DNA from: JBELHJ01 sp042091495
Lineage (GTDB): Bacteria > Bacteroidota > Bacteroidia > Flavobacteriales > Flavobacteriaceae
DNA length: 52,352 nt
Assembly: GCA_042091495.1 (NCBI GenBank)
Contig: JBELHJ010000012.1
Span: forward strand, 1-52,352
Direction: 5' to 3'
How positions within the stretch are numbered: position 1 is the stretch's first letter; the number at the start of each line of letters is the position of its first letter. The notes beneath the pieces were generated by a model. The model saw only the letters and a program-made list of their open reading frames with translations. It was not told where the DNA came from and did no database searches. Position numbers and translations under genes: made by a program. Below, piece after piece: positions 17,332 through 25,856 of this stretch.

Positions 17332-17334
17332 TTA
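17303..17334. terminator. Strong intrinsic terminator hairpin left of alkB
   Basis: AAACCGAGTT (17303-17312) and AACTCGGTTT (17319-17328) form a perfect 10-bp stem with loop TGGGGG. The T tract on the + strand runs to 17334; on the - strand the U tract is short. It sits just past the alkB-like stop and could end that gene, but it looks built for + strand transcripts. Confidence 0.75.
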
Positions 17335-17925
17335 TTTAATATTTCTGAAAGTTAGATTTATTCTTGGCTTGATTTCCTTTTTGGTTTTAGGAATGTGATG
17401 AACCCAATAGTGTTGCATTTCACCGTACATTAACAAAAGGCTTCCATGTTCTAAATTAATCTTGTGTTTTTCATCTTTTATAATTCTGTGTTTAAAATGA
17501 AATGGTCTAATCTCTCCTAGAGTAATAGATGCAATTATAGGATTTTTGCCAAGTTCTTTTTCGTTGTCTGCATGCCATCCATTACTATCTTGTCCATCTC
17601 TGTAAAGATTTAATAACACTGAATTAAATTTAATATTGATTTCTTTTTCAATGAGTTTAAATATTTCATGTAATTCTTTGGTTACAGCTATAGGTTCTAA
17701 TTTTAAATTAGAATAAGAATATGGCCTGGTATCATAACTATATAGCGCAGTTAGTCGAGGCTGAGGATAAGTTTTACCAAACACAGTGACCGGTTTTATT
17801 TCCCATTTAATTTTTTTAAAAAGTATTTCATATAATTCATCAGCCTCATCTGAATCAAAAAAATTAGGATAATAATCAATAATAGCATTTGGTAATTTGT
17901 AACTTTCTTTATTCATAAATATCAT
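17332..17925 (-). CDS. AlkB-family 2-oxoglutarate/Fe(II) dioxygenase
   Basis: These enzymes oxidatively remove alkyl groups from bases of DNA or RNA. The 197-residue protein (193 if the ATG at 17916 is used) carries the iron ligands H118 and D120 in GWHADNE, the distal His176 in VHHIPK, and the RINLTFR motif (R188, R194) that holds 2-oxoglutarate, in the order expected for AlkB/ALKBH2-3 types. PQPRLTALYS resembles the nucleotide-recognition lid. It runs divergently from the dipeptidase gene, with only 6-15 nt between the start codons. Substrate preference cannot be read from sequence. Confidence 0.92.
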   Translation of the reverse strand: MIFMNKESYKLPNAIIDYYPNFFDSDEADELYEILFKKIKWEIKPVTVFGKTYPQPRLTALYSYDTRPYSYSNLKLEPIAVTKELHEIFKLIEKEINIKFNSVLLNLYRDGQDSNGWHADNEKELGKNPIIASITLGEIRPFHFKHRIIKDEKHKINLEHGSLLLMYGEMQHYWVHHIPKTKKEIKPRINLTFRNIK

Positions 17926-17931
17926 CTGTTA

Positions 17932-18603
17932 ATGATTCTATACATAAAAATACTAATTATGTTATTTAGCGTCAATTTGTTGACAGCTCAAGATTATAAA
18001 AACGTTTTAATTGATGTAACTTCAATAAATCACGATATTATAATAAATTTAAAATACAAAGGTGTAGATAATTTTACATCTCATGTTGTTCCCGGATATC
18101 ATGACAATATTTTGTTATTAACTGAGCCTGCTGCTAAGGCTTTGATTAATGCGCAACATGATTTTAATCATTTAGGATTTAGTATTGTTGTTTTTGACGC
18201 TTACAGACCTCAAAAAGCGGTAGATTATTTTGTGGAGTGGACAAAAAGAAAAAACGATACTTTAACAAAATCCATGTATTATCCTGAACTTCAAAAAGAT
18301 CAGCTTTTAAATCAAGGTTATATTGCTTCAAAATCAGGACATAGTAAGGGAAGTACTGTTGATGTTGGACTGGTGAGCTTAACTTCAGGAAAGTTGATAG
18401 ATATGGGTACTATTTTTGATTATTTTGGTGAGGATTCATGGACGGAGTCAAAAACTATAACTGATATCCAATATAAAAACAGACAGCTTTTAAAGGATAT
18501 TATGGAAAAACATGGGTTTTTGAATTTTAAAAAAGAATGGTGGCATTTTACACTCAAGAATGAGCCTTTTAAAAATCAATATTTTGATTTTGATATAGAA
18601 TAA
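17932..18603 (+). CDS. D-alanyl-D-alanine dipeptidase (VanX/DdpX family, M15D), secreted
   Basis: Family members are zinc dipeptidases cleaving D-Ala-D-Ala; chromosomal copies usually recycle peptidoglycan dipeptide rather than give vancomycin resistance. The 223-residue product has a signal peptide (hydrophobic residues 2-18, cleavage near LLTAQ), DAYRP with R92, the zinc motif SGHSKGSTVD (H137, D144), the catalytic Glu202 and third zinc ligand H205 in KEWWHF. No vanA/vanH-type partners are nearby, so a role in glycopeptide resistance is unlikely. It converges with htpG at a shared terminator. Confidence 0.92.
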   Translation: MILYIKILIMLFSVNLLTAQDYKNVLIDVTSINHDIIINLKYKGVDNFTSHVVPGYHDNILLLTEPAAKALINAQHDFNHLGFSIVVFDAYRPQKAVDYFVEWTKRKNDTLTKSMYYPELQKDQLLNQGYIASKSGHSKGSTVDVGLVSLTSGKLIDMGTIFDYFGEDSWTESKTITDIQYKNRQLLKDIMEKHGFLNFKKEWWHFTLKNEPFKNQYFDFDIE

Positions 18604-18604
18604 A

Positions 18605-18629
18605 AAAGCCACTCTTTAAGAGTGGCTTT
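18605..18629. terminator. Bidirectional terminator between the dipeptidase gene and htpG
   Basis: AAAGCCACTC (18605-18614) and GAGTGGCTTT (18620-18629) form a perfect 10-bp stem with loop TTTAA between converging genes. On the minus strand the A tract at 18602-18607 becomes a U run, so it is strongest for htpG. Confidence 0.88.
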
Positions 18630-18636
18630 ATGTCAT

Positions 18637-20523
18637 TTATTTAATCATCTCGTAACTTCGTTTAATAAAGTTTGTAAGTGCCTCACCTTTCAGAAGACCC
18701 TGAGATAATTGGGCTAAATCAAGACTTTGATTTATTAATCGTTCTTGTTTCTTTTTAGTTTTGGTGTTAAGTATTTCATTAACCAATTCATGATTAGTAT
18801 TAACTACTAAATTATACATTTCTGGCATATTACCCATACCAAACATACCGCCACCACCGGTTTGCTGCATTTCTTTCATTCTTCTCATAAACTCAGGTTG
18901 AGTTATAATAAATGGGGCAGCATCACTATCCATAGTTTCTAATTGAACTGTAAACTTTTCAGAAGGTACAACCTCTTTAAGAGTTTCTTCTAATTGTTTT
19001 TTCTCATCATCATTTAATTTAGAAATTTTAGTATCGTCTTTCTTAATTAAATTATCAATATGGTCAGAGTCTACTCTAACAAAAGAAATATTTTCTTTTG
19101 TAGTTTCTAATTTTTGAATTAAATGAGGAACAATAGGAGAATCTAACAAAAGAATTTCATATCCTTTTGCTTTTGCAGATTCGATGTAACTGTGTTGCTC
19201 TTCCTTATTTGAAGCATAAAGAATAACTAATTTATCATCTTTATCCGTTTGATTAGCTTTAATTTTATTAAAAAGCTCATCATAGGTGTAATAGGTATCG
19301 TCAACTGATGGGTATAGTACAAAAGACTCTGCTTTTTCGAAGAATTTTTCTTCAGATAACATACCATACTCAATAACTATCTTGATATCATTCCATTTTT
19401 TCTCGAAATCTTCTCTACTGTTATTGAAAAGCGACTTTAATTTATCTGCTACTTTTCTAGTGATGTATGAAGAAATTTTCTTAACGGCACCATCTGCTTG
19501 TAAGTATGATCTAGATACATTTAACGGTATGTCTGGAGAGTCTATAACACCTCTTAGCATTGTTAAAAATTCAGGAACAATACCCTCAACATTATCAGTT
19601 ACAAAAACTTGATTTTGGTATAATTGAATTCTGTCTTTTTGAATATTTAAGTCATTAGATAACTTGGGGAAATATAAAATCCCTGTTAAGTTAAATGGGT
19701 AATCTACATTCAAATGGATATTGAATAAAGGCTCTTCAAACTGCATTGGATACAATTCTCTGTAAAAGTCTTTATAATCCTGTTCCTCCAAATCAGCAGG
19801 TTGTTTAGTCCATGCTGGGTTAGGGTTGTTTACAATATTATCAACTGTTTTAGTTTCAGGTTTAGCATCTTTGTCTGCATCTTCAGGAAGGGGAAGGGTT
19901 TCTTCCTTAGTTCCAAACTTAATTGGAACAGGCATGAATTTATTGTACTTGTTTAATAGTTCAGAAATTCTACTCTCTTCCAGGAATTCAGTAGAATCTT
20001 CCGCAATATGAAGAATAATCTCGGTGCCTCTTTCCGTTTTTGATGCTTCTTCAAGTGTAAATTCAGGACTACCATCACAAATCCAGTGAGCAGCAGGCTC
20101 ATCTTTGAATGATTTTGTGATAATTTCTACTTTTTCAGCTACCATGAATGCTGAGTAAAACCCTAAGCCAAAATGACCAATAATTCCAGAATCCTCAACT
20201 TTATCTTTGTATTTATCAATAAACTCTTCTGCTCCAGAAAAAGCTACTTCATTGATGTATTTTTGGACCTCATCTGCTGTCATACCAAGACCTTGGTCAA
20301 TGACGTGTATTTTCTTATTGTCTTTATCTACTTTAATTTCAATAATAGGAGTGCCATATTCTAATTGGGCTTCCCCCATATTGGTTAGGTGTTTAAGTTT
20401 TAATGTAGCATCTGTAGCATTACTCACTAATTCACGTAAGAAAATCTCATGATCACTATATAAAAACTTTTTTATAAGTGGAAAGATATTTTCTACGGAT
20501 ACATTAATATTTCCTTTTGCCAT
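18637..20523 (-). CDS. htpG: Molecular chaperone HtpG (Hsp90)
   Basis: Bacterial Hsp90, an ATP-dependent cytoplasmic chaperone dimer. The 628-residue protein has the GHKL ATPase domain with FLRELVSNATDA, VIDQGLGM and IGHFGLGFYSAFMV, the middle domain with the catalytic-loop region VSRSYLQADGAVKKI, and a C-terminal dimerisation part. An insertion-like acidic segment (PLPEDADKDAKPETKT) links the N and middle domains. It is a single-gene unit; 66-78 nt upstream lies a palindromic TGNCA-N3-TGNCA element that could be its stress-control site. Confidence 0.98.
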   Translation of the reverse strand: MAKGNINVSVENIFPLIKKFLYSDHEIFLRELVSNATDATLKLKHLTNMGEAQLEYGTPIIEIKVDKDNKKIHVIDQGLGMTADEVQKYINEVAFSGAEEFIDKYKDKVEDSGIIGHFGLGFYSAFMVAEKVEIITKSFKDEPAAHWICDGSPEFTLEEASKTERGTEIILHIAEDSTEFLEESRISELLNKYNKFMPVPIKFGTKEETLPLPEDADKDAKPETKTVDNIVNNPNPAWTKQPADLEEQDYKDFYRELYPMQFEEPLFNIHLNVDYPFNLTGILYFPKLSNDLNIQKDRIQLYQNQVFVTDNVEGIVPEFLTMLRGVIDSPDIPLNVSRSYLQADGAVKKISSYITRKVADKLKSLFNNSREDFEKKWNDIKIVIEYGMLSEEKFFEKAESFVLYPSVDDTYYTYDELFNKIKANQTDKDDKLVILYASNKEEQHSYIESAKAKGYEILLLDSPIVPHLIQKLETTKENISFVRVDSDHIDNLIKKDDTKISKLNDDEKKQLEETLKEVVPSEKFTVQLETMDSDAAPFIITQPEFMRRMKEMQQTGGGGMFGMGNMPEMYNLVVNTNHELVNEILNTKTKKKQERLINQSLDLAQLSQGLLKGEALTNFIKRSYEMIK

Positions 20524-20588
20524 AATATTATAGTTTGTTTTTTATACTAAAAACTATTAAACAAAATAGATACCATTCCAAAAAAATG

Positions 20589-20601
20589 TGACATATTGGC
20601 A
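20589..20601. promoter_or_regulatory. TGNCA-N3-TGNCA palindromic element between htpG and fabH
   Basis: TGACA (20589-20593), spacer TAT, TGGCA (20597-20601). Each pentamer is itself palindromic in the form TGNCA. It lies in the 130-nt divergent region, 66 nt from the htpG start and 53 nt from the fabH start. A similar element occurs before yidC (42583-42595). It may be an operator; this is inferred from symmetry and position. Confidence 0.4.
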
Positions 20602-20653
20602 TTATGATTTTTTAATAATTAAAAATACCTTTATTCAAATCAATTTAAGATAT

Positions 20654-21667
20654 ATGTATAATTCTAAGATAATAGGAGTGGGGCATTATGTGCCTAATAA
20701 TGTAGTTACTAATGATGATTTAACCCAATTCATGGATACCAGTGATGAATGGATTAAAGAAAGAACTGGTATAGAACAGAGACGATGGATTAAGGATGAA
20801 TCTACTGAAACAACAGCTTCAATGGGTGTTGAAGCAGCAAAAATAGCTATAGAACGTTCAGGATTAAATAAAGATGAAATAGATTTTATTGTATTTGCTA
20901 CTTTGAGTCCTGATTATTATTTCCCTGGGCCCGGTGTTCAAGTTCAGGAAGCGTTAGATATCAAAACAGTAGGAGCTCTTGATGTAAGAAACCAATGCTC
21001 TGGTTTTGTATATGGACTTTCTGTAGCCGATCAATTTATAAAGACAGGTATGTATAAAAATGTTCTGGTCGTAGGTAGTGAATTACAGTCTCGAGGTATA
21101 GATAAATCAACCCGAGGAAGAAATATATCTGTAATTTTTGGTGATGGAGCAGGAGCTGTGGTAATGTCAAGAGAAGAAGACACTTCAAAAGGTGTTTTAT
21201 CTACTCATCTTCACTCTGAAGGACAACATGCTAAAGAACTTAGCTTATTATCACCAGGAATGGGAACCAGATGGGTTGATGATATTCTCAAAGATAATGA
21301 TCCCAATGATGAAAGTTATTTTCCTTACATGAATGGACAATTTGTATTTAAAAATGCAGTGGTGCGTTTTAGTGAAGTCATAAATGAGGGGTTACAAAAG
21401 AATAATTTAGATACCTCTTCTATAGATTTATTAATTCCACACCAAGCTAATTTGAGAATTGCTCAATTTATTCAGAAAAAATTTAGATTAGAAGACCACC
21501 AGGTCTTTAACAATATAATGAAATATGGAAATACAACTGCCGCTTCAATTCCTATAGCATTGTCTGAAGCTTGGGAGCAAGGGAAAATTAAATCAGGAGA
21601 TTTGATAGTTCTAGCTGCATTTGGTAGTGGATTTACTTGGGGCAGCGCCATGATAAGGTGGTCATAA
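20654..21667 (+). CDS. fabH: Beta-ketoacyl-ACP synthase III (KASIII family)
   Basis: Condenses an acyl-CoA with malonyl-ACP to begin fatty-acid synthesis. The 337-residue protein has the catalytic Cys in RNQCSGFVYGL, His in IPHQANLRIAQF and Asn in YGNTTAASIPIAL, the full KASIII triad, and DEWIKERTGIEQRRW near the N-terminus. The start at 20654 (MYNSKIIGVGHYVP) is chosen; an in-frame ATG at 20588 would add 22 unlike residues across the divergent control region. It is alone in its unit, away from plsX or rpmF, so a second fabH in the genome is possible and this one may be a specialised copy. Confidence 0.9.
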   Translation: MYNSKIIGVGHYVPNNVVTNDDLTQFMDTSDEWIKERTGIEQRRWIKDESTETTASMGVEAAKIAIERSGLNKDEIDFIVFATLSPDYYFPGPGVQVQEALDIKTVGALDVRNQCSGFVYGLSVADQFIKTGMYKNVLVVGSELQSRGIDKSTRGRNISVIFGDGAGAVVMSREEDTSKGVLSTHLHSEGQHAKELSLLSPGMGTRWVDDILKDNDPNDESYFPYMNGQFVFKNAVVRFSEVINEGLQKNNLDTSSIDLLIPHQANLRIAQFIQKKFRLEDHQVFNNIMKYGNTTAASIPIALSEAWEQGKIKSGDLIVLAAFGSGFTWGSAMIRWS

Positions 21668-21698
21668 AAAAAGCGGAAGTTAATTTCCGCTTTTTTTT
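21667..21698. terminator. Bidirectional terminator between fabH and the TonB receptor gene
   Basis: AAAAAAGCGGAA (21667-21678) pairs with TTCCGCTTTTTT (21685-21696) around GTTAAT, with A and T tracts on both sides, between converging genes. Confidence 0.93.
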
Positions 21699-21705
21699 AG
21701 ATTGT

Positions 21706-24165
21706 TTACATAAATCCACCACCACTCTTTTCGTTATTATCTCGGCGTTTACGTTGTAATGCTCTATACTTCCCTCCACCAAAACGGAATGAAAACCCAA
21801 CATACCATGTGTTACTTTCCCAATTAAACTCTCCGTTTTGAGCAAAAGGTCTATCGGTTTCAAATTCCATTTTCATAGTATCAAATATATCATTGTAATT
21901 AATACTTAGTGTAGCTTTATTATCAAACAAAGTATACCTCATACCAGTATTTACCATAAACATAGGTTTTCTTGTAATTTGAATACCTTTTTCTTCACCA
22001 CGATACATGGTAAATAATGAGAATTTTAAGCGTTTTGAAGCGCTAAAGGAGTTGTTGATTCTAAAATTCCACAATACATTATCTACTTCAACAGTTTCTC
22101 TAACTATGTCATCAACAGTAGCTTCATCAACAGGCTTAGTTAACTCCTCAGAGATACCTTTTTGAGTTTGCGCATAGTAGTCAAAACTAGCATTAAACTG
22201 CCACCATTTTGCTAACTTGTAAGCACTGCTAATTTCAATACCATATGCTGTAGTGTTATCAAAGTTTCCATCAGATAATATAATTCTATTAACATCTAAA
22301 CGATCTATCAATAAAGCCGTATTAATTTCATCTTCTATAATTCTAAAGAATACACCAGCTGTTAGACTTCCCTTTTTCAAGTTTTTGGTATAATTAGTTT
22401 CTATAGAGTTAGTAAACTGAGGTTTTAAATTTGGATTTCCAATTTGAGAAACTAAAGGCGTAGTCCAGTTTCTTATTGGGTTAACTTGTCCAACTCCAGG
22501 ACGATCTACTCTTCTACTGTAACTTAATTGATAACTACCTTTTTCTGTAGGAGCATAAGTCACAAATAATGATGGATAAACTTTGAAATAATCAAACGTA
22601 TTTTTTAAGGTTTGGTTTGATAATTCTCCTATAATTTCAGCTTCAGAGGACTCATTGACATTTTCAATTCTTAAACCCAATTGATAATTAAACTTTCCTA
22701 AAGCGGATTTTAAATTACCATACCCCGAGTAGATATATCGTTGGTAATTAAAAATAGTTGAAGGGGTTGGAATATAGTTTCCTGGAATTGTTGGATCTAT
22801 TGATATTCCGTCAGATTCATAAAACATATCATTATTAAATGTTCTGAGTTGCAAGCCAGCCTCTAAAGTAGTCTTTTCAGAAAGCGGATTAACATAATCA
22901 AAATTAACAGTCCAAGATTGTCTTTCAGTATCAACTTGATCGCTATAATCTGGTAGTGATTCAAAATTGATGTGTGTGAAATCAACAAACTCATTATTAT
23001 CGAAGTAATTATAATCTATTTCAAGATCAATTTTCTCCCCCTCTTTTTTAGTTTTTCTTGAATAAGCTAAGTTAAACTGTGAAGTTGAGTTTTCTGTATC
23101 TGCATCAAAATTTTGAGTTTTTCTAGGTTCATCGATATAATCTAGATCATTTTTACTATTGAATGTTGAGTCGAATAAATTCTGATTTGTAAAAAAAGAA
23201 ATGGTATTATTATCATCAATATAATAGTCTAAACCCACTTTAAAAACATGTGAATTGTTATCGTTAAAAAAATTAAAGTACTGAGTAGATTTTTGTTCTA
23301 GTCGATTAACAACTCCATAATTGATTCCCTCAGCTATATTATTCGCATAGGATCCATAAAGGTTGAATTTTCCGTTTCGGTAATTAAGGTCTAAGCTGCT
23401 ATTAAATTTAGGATATTTCTCATAGGTGTATCCTAAATTTATATTTCCATTAAATCCAATATTAGCATTTTTCTTTAATACAATATTAATGATACCACTC
23501 ATTCCATCGGGATTGTATTTTGCAGAGGGATTAGTTATTAATTCAATGGTTTTGATAGAGTTGGATGGAAGTTGTTGTAATAACTGACTAGGAGGAATGT
23601 TAGATAATTTACCATCTACCATAATGGTGACATTTTGGTTTCCTCTTAAACTTATATTTCCTGTTTGTTGATCAATACTTACAGAAGGAATGTTATTCAT
23701 AATATCAGAAGCAGTTGGACCTGTGGTAGTTAAATCTTTACCAACATTTATGACCTTACGATCTACTTTTTGTTGAATGGTTGAGACTTCTGCTACAACG
23801 GTTACTTCGTCTAAACTGTCAATTTCTTCTTCAAGAAAAATTTTACCAATGTTAATATTGAAATTACCATTACCAGTGTTTAAAGTTTTTGTAACTGTTT
23901 TAAAACCTATATATTGAATTTCAACTAAAACTTCTCCCAATGGTATTTTGTCAATATCGAAAACACCCTTTTCGTTAGTTATACCACCTTTAATAGTATC
24001 TCCAAGATTATTTTTAATTAAAATAGTAACATATGGAAGCGGTTCGTTAAGTATTTCGTCAATGACTTCTCCTTTGATAGATCCAAATTTTATCTCATTT
24101 ACTTTTGGCTGAGAAAAACCAATTTGCGAGATGATTAGACCCGCAATTAGAATTAGTGTTCGCAT
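21706..24165 (-). CDS. TonB-dependent receptor, PF14905-type outer-membrane beta-barrel
   Basis: An outer-membrane receptor of 819 residues. A signal peptide (MRTLILIAGLIISQIGFSQ) is followed by a carboxypeptidase-regulatory-like domain (GSIKGEVIDEILNEPLPYVT to about residue 105), a plug domain (DIMNNIPSVSIDQQTGNISL, NVTIMVDGKLSNIPPSQLL, NPSAKYNPDGMSGIINIVLK) and a barrel ending WYVGFSFRFGGGKYRALQRKRR with an unusual basic, Gly-rich tail. It is not part of a susCD pair, so the ligand is unknown. An upstream ATG at 24201 overlaps a candidate ECF-sigma promoter, which favours the start at 24165. Confidence 0.93.
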   Translation of the reverse strand: MRTLILIAGLIISQIGFSQPKVNEIKFGSIKGEVIDEILNEPLPYVTILIKNNLGDTIKGGITNEKGVFDIDKIPLGEVLVEIQYIGFKTVTKTLNTGNGNFNINIGKIFLEEEIDSLDEVTVVAEVSTIQQKVDRKVINVGKDLTTTGPTASDIMNNIPSVSIDQQTGNISLRGNQNVTIMVDGKLSNIPPSQLLQQLPSNSIKTIELITNPSAKYNPDGMSGIINIVLKKNANIGFNGNINLGYTYEKYPKFNSSLDLNYRNGKFNLYGSYANNIAEGINYGVVNRLEQKSTQYFNFFNDNNSHVFKVGLDYYIDDNNTISFFTNQNLFDSTFNSKNDLDYIDEPRKTQNFDADTENSTSQFNLAYSRKTKKEGEKIDLEIDYNYFDNNEFVDFTHINFESLPDYSDQVDTERQSWTVNFDYVNPLSEKTTLEAGLQLRTFNNDMFYESDGISIDPTIPGNYIPTPSTIFNYQRYIYSGYGNLKSALGKFNYQLGLRIENVNESSEAEIIGELSNQTLKNTFDYFKVYPSLFVTYAPTEKGSYQLSYSRRVDRPGVGQVNPIRNWTTPLVSQIGNPNLKPQFTNSIETNYTKNLKKGSLTAGVFFRIIEDEINTALLIDRLDVNRIILSDGNFDNTTAYGIEISSAYKLAKWWQFNASFDYYAQTQKGISEELTKPVDEATVDDIVRETVEVDNVLWNFRINNSFSASKRLKFSLFTMYRGEEKGIQITRKPMFMVNTGMRYTLFDNKATLSINYNDIFDTMKMEFETDRPFAQNGEFNWESNTWYVGFSFRFGGGKYRALQRKRRDNNEKSGGGFM

Positions 24166-24189
24166 TTGACTGATTTTAGTTTTCAGAGT

Positions 24190-24217
24190 ATAGACGAACA
24201 TCTTACATTATTGTTAC
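24190..24217 (-). promoter_or_regulatory. Candidate ECF-sigma-factor promoter of the TonB receptor gene
   Basis: On the minus strand GTAAC (complement of 24213-24217) is followed after exactly 16 nt by CGTCTAT (complement of 24190-24196). GTAAC-N16/17-CGTC is the general form of extracytoplasmic-function sigma promoters. The -10 part ends about 24 nt before the chosen start codon. No sigma factor gene is nearby, so the match is suggestive only. Confidence 0.55.
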
Positions 24218-24253
24218 TTCCTTTAACATATTTTAACAAATTCAAACAGTCAA

Positions 24254-25690
24254 TTAGGTTTTTTTGATGCAAAATAGCCCCAAAAACATAAGCGATCCAT
24301 TAAGAATTAGAATAAAAAAACCAAATTCGAATGCAAACTGAGTCTTAAAGAATAAACTAATACAATAGGATAGGATTGGAGCAATTAAAGCAATAAGAGG
24401 ACTTATATTATCCCGGATTTTATATCTAGTAAATAATCCAAAACTATAATAGCCTAAAAGTGGACCGTAAGTATAACCTGCAAAAACAAAAAGACGTTCT
24501 ATGACGCTTTCATTTTTTATGAGATATTTAAAACTAATGATGATAAGAATTAATACTAAAGACATTAAAACATGAATACGTTTTCTAATTTTTTCTTGTT
24601 TTAACTTGTCATACTTTTTTTCCAAATCAATAATATCAATACTGAAGGAAGTGGTGAGCGAGGTGAGTGCACTATCTGCACTGCTATAAGCAGCCGCTAT
24701 AAGTCCTAATAAGAAGAAAATAAATACACTTGGGCCTAAATAATCTTTAGCCAATATTGGAAAAAGATTGTCTTTATGAATATCTAAACCATTTGATTGA
24801 GCATACTCAGTGAGTAACAAACCAAGAATTAAAAAAATAAAATTCACTACAGTTAAGACTATGGTGAACCAGAACATATTTTTTTGGGCATCTTTTAGGT
24901 TTTTGCAGGTTAAATTTTTCTGCATCATATCTTGGTCAAGTCCAGTCATTACAATTGCAATGAATGCACCGGATAGAAATTGCTTCCAAAAAAAATTAGA
25001 GGAGCTAAAATCAGAGAAATAAAAGATTTTAGAGTAGGAGCTGTCATCTATAAATGATGTTAAGCTGGAAAGTGATAAATTCAATTCGTTACTAACTTGA
25101 GTTATGGTAACCCCTAAGGCAATTAACATGAACAAGGTTTGTAGCGAATCTGTCCAAATAATTGTTTTAATTCCAGACTTAAAGGTGTAAAGCCATATCA
25201 GTATAATTGTTATGGTTACAGTTTGCCAAAATTCTATACCAAGCGCATCAAAAAGAAAAAGTTGAAAAACATTAGCAACCAGAAAAAGTCTAAAACTAGC
25301 ACCAATTAATCTTGAAATAATAAAAAACGAAGCACCAGTTTTATAAGAATAATAACCAAATCGACTTTCTAAATACCCATAAATAGAAGTTAGATTCATT
25401 TTATAATATAAAGGCAGTAGAATAGTTCCTATAACAAGATATCCAAGAATGTAGCCAAACACGACTTGCATGTAACTAAAAGATGAGTTCTCAACCCATC
25501 CGGGGACCGAGATGAATGTTACACCTGATAAAGAAGCACCAATCATTCCAAATGCAACTAAATACCAAGGTGATTTTTTATTAGCAGAGAAAAAAGCATC
25601 GTTAGTTGCATTTTTTCCAGTAAAAAATGAAATCGCAATTAGAAATAAAAAATAACTAGCAATTAAGGCAAATGTTATAGATGTCGACAT
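24254..25690 (-). CDS. Sodium/solute symporter (SSS family) inner-membrane transporter
   Basis: A 478-residue polytopic membrane protein with about 13 hydrophobic helices. Family signs are the N-terminal FFTGKNATNDAFFSANKKSPW segment region, GMIGASLSGVTFISVPGW (sodium-site helix), YLESRFG, and the later GLIAAAYSSADSALTSLTTSF, typical of SSS sodium symporters. The substrate (sugar, amino acid or other organic solute) cannot be inferred. It lies upstream of the TonB receptor gene on the same strand, with 88 nt between them and a separate promoter in front of the receptor. Confidence 0.92.
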   Translation of the reverse strand: MSTSITFALIASYFLFLIAISFFTGKNATNDAFFSANKKSPWYLVAFGMIGASLSGVTFISVPGWVENSSFSYMQVVFGYILGYLVIGTILLPLYYKMNLTSIYGYLESRFGYYSYKTGASFFIISRLIGASFRLFLVANVFQLFLFDALGIEFWQTVTITIILIWLYTFKSGIKTIIWTDSLQTLFMLIALGVTITQVSNELNLSLSSLTSFIDDSSYSKIFYFSDFSSSNFFWKQFLSGAFIAIVMTGLDQDMMQKNLTCKNLKDAQKNMFWFTIVLTVVNFIFLILGLLLTEYAQSNGLDIHKDNLFPILAKDYLGPSVFIFFLLGLIAAAYSSADSALTSLTTSFSIDIIDLEKKYDKLKQEKIRKRIHVLMSLVLILIIISFKYLIKNESVIERLFVFAGYTYGPLLGYYSFGLFTRYKIRDNISPLIALIAPILSYCISLFFKTQFAFEFGFFILILNGSLMFLGLFCIKKT

Positions 25691-25845
25691 AAATTTTAAA
25701 AATTATCAATCAAGTTGTGCTAATAAATGTTTAATTGAGATAGTATTTTGTTAAATATATAATTTAACTGTAAAGATGTTTTTATTTAATACATAAAATA
25801 TAAATCTATCAATTTAAAATTCATTCGAAGCTCAGATAAAATTGT

Positions 25846-25853
25846 ATTTTCGT
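25846..25853 (+). promoter_or_regulatory. Probable -7 element of recR
   Basis: TATTTTCG differs from TAnnTTTG at one base and ends 3 nt before the recR ATG, so transcription probably starts at or next to the start codon. No well-spaced TTTG is seen upstream. Confidence 0.4.
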
Positions 25854-25856
25854 TTT

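Noticed and set aside
17932..18603. Vancomycin-resistance vanX gene
   Set aside because: The protein belongs to the VanX/DdpX family, but there are no vanH, vanA or vanRS partners and it has a signal peptide, pointing to peptidoglycan dipeptide turnover.
24166..24201. Upstream start of the TonB receptor at 24201
   Set aside because: The codons coincide with the -10 part of the candidate ECF promoter, and the signal peptide begins at the later Met (24165).
25691..25856. A possible small gene or RNA between the symporter gene and recR
   Set aside because: The 166 nt are AT-rich promoter-like sequence; I see no open frame with coding character and no terminator.
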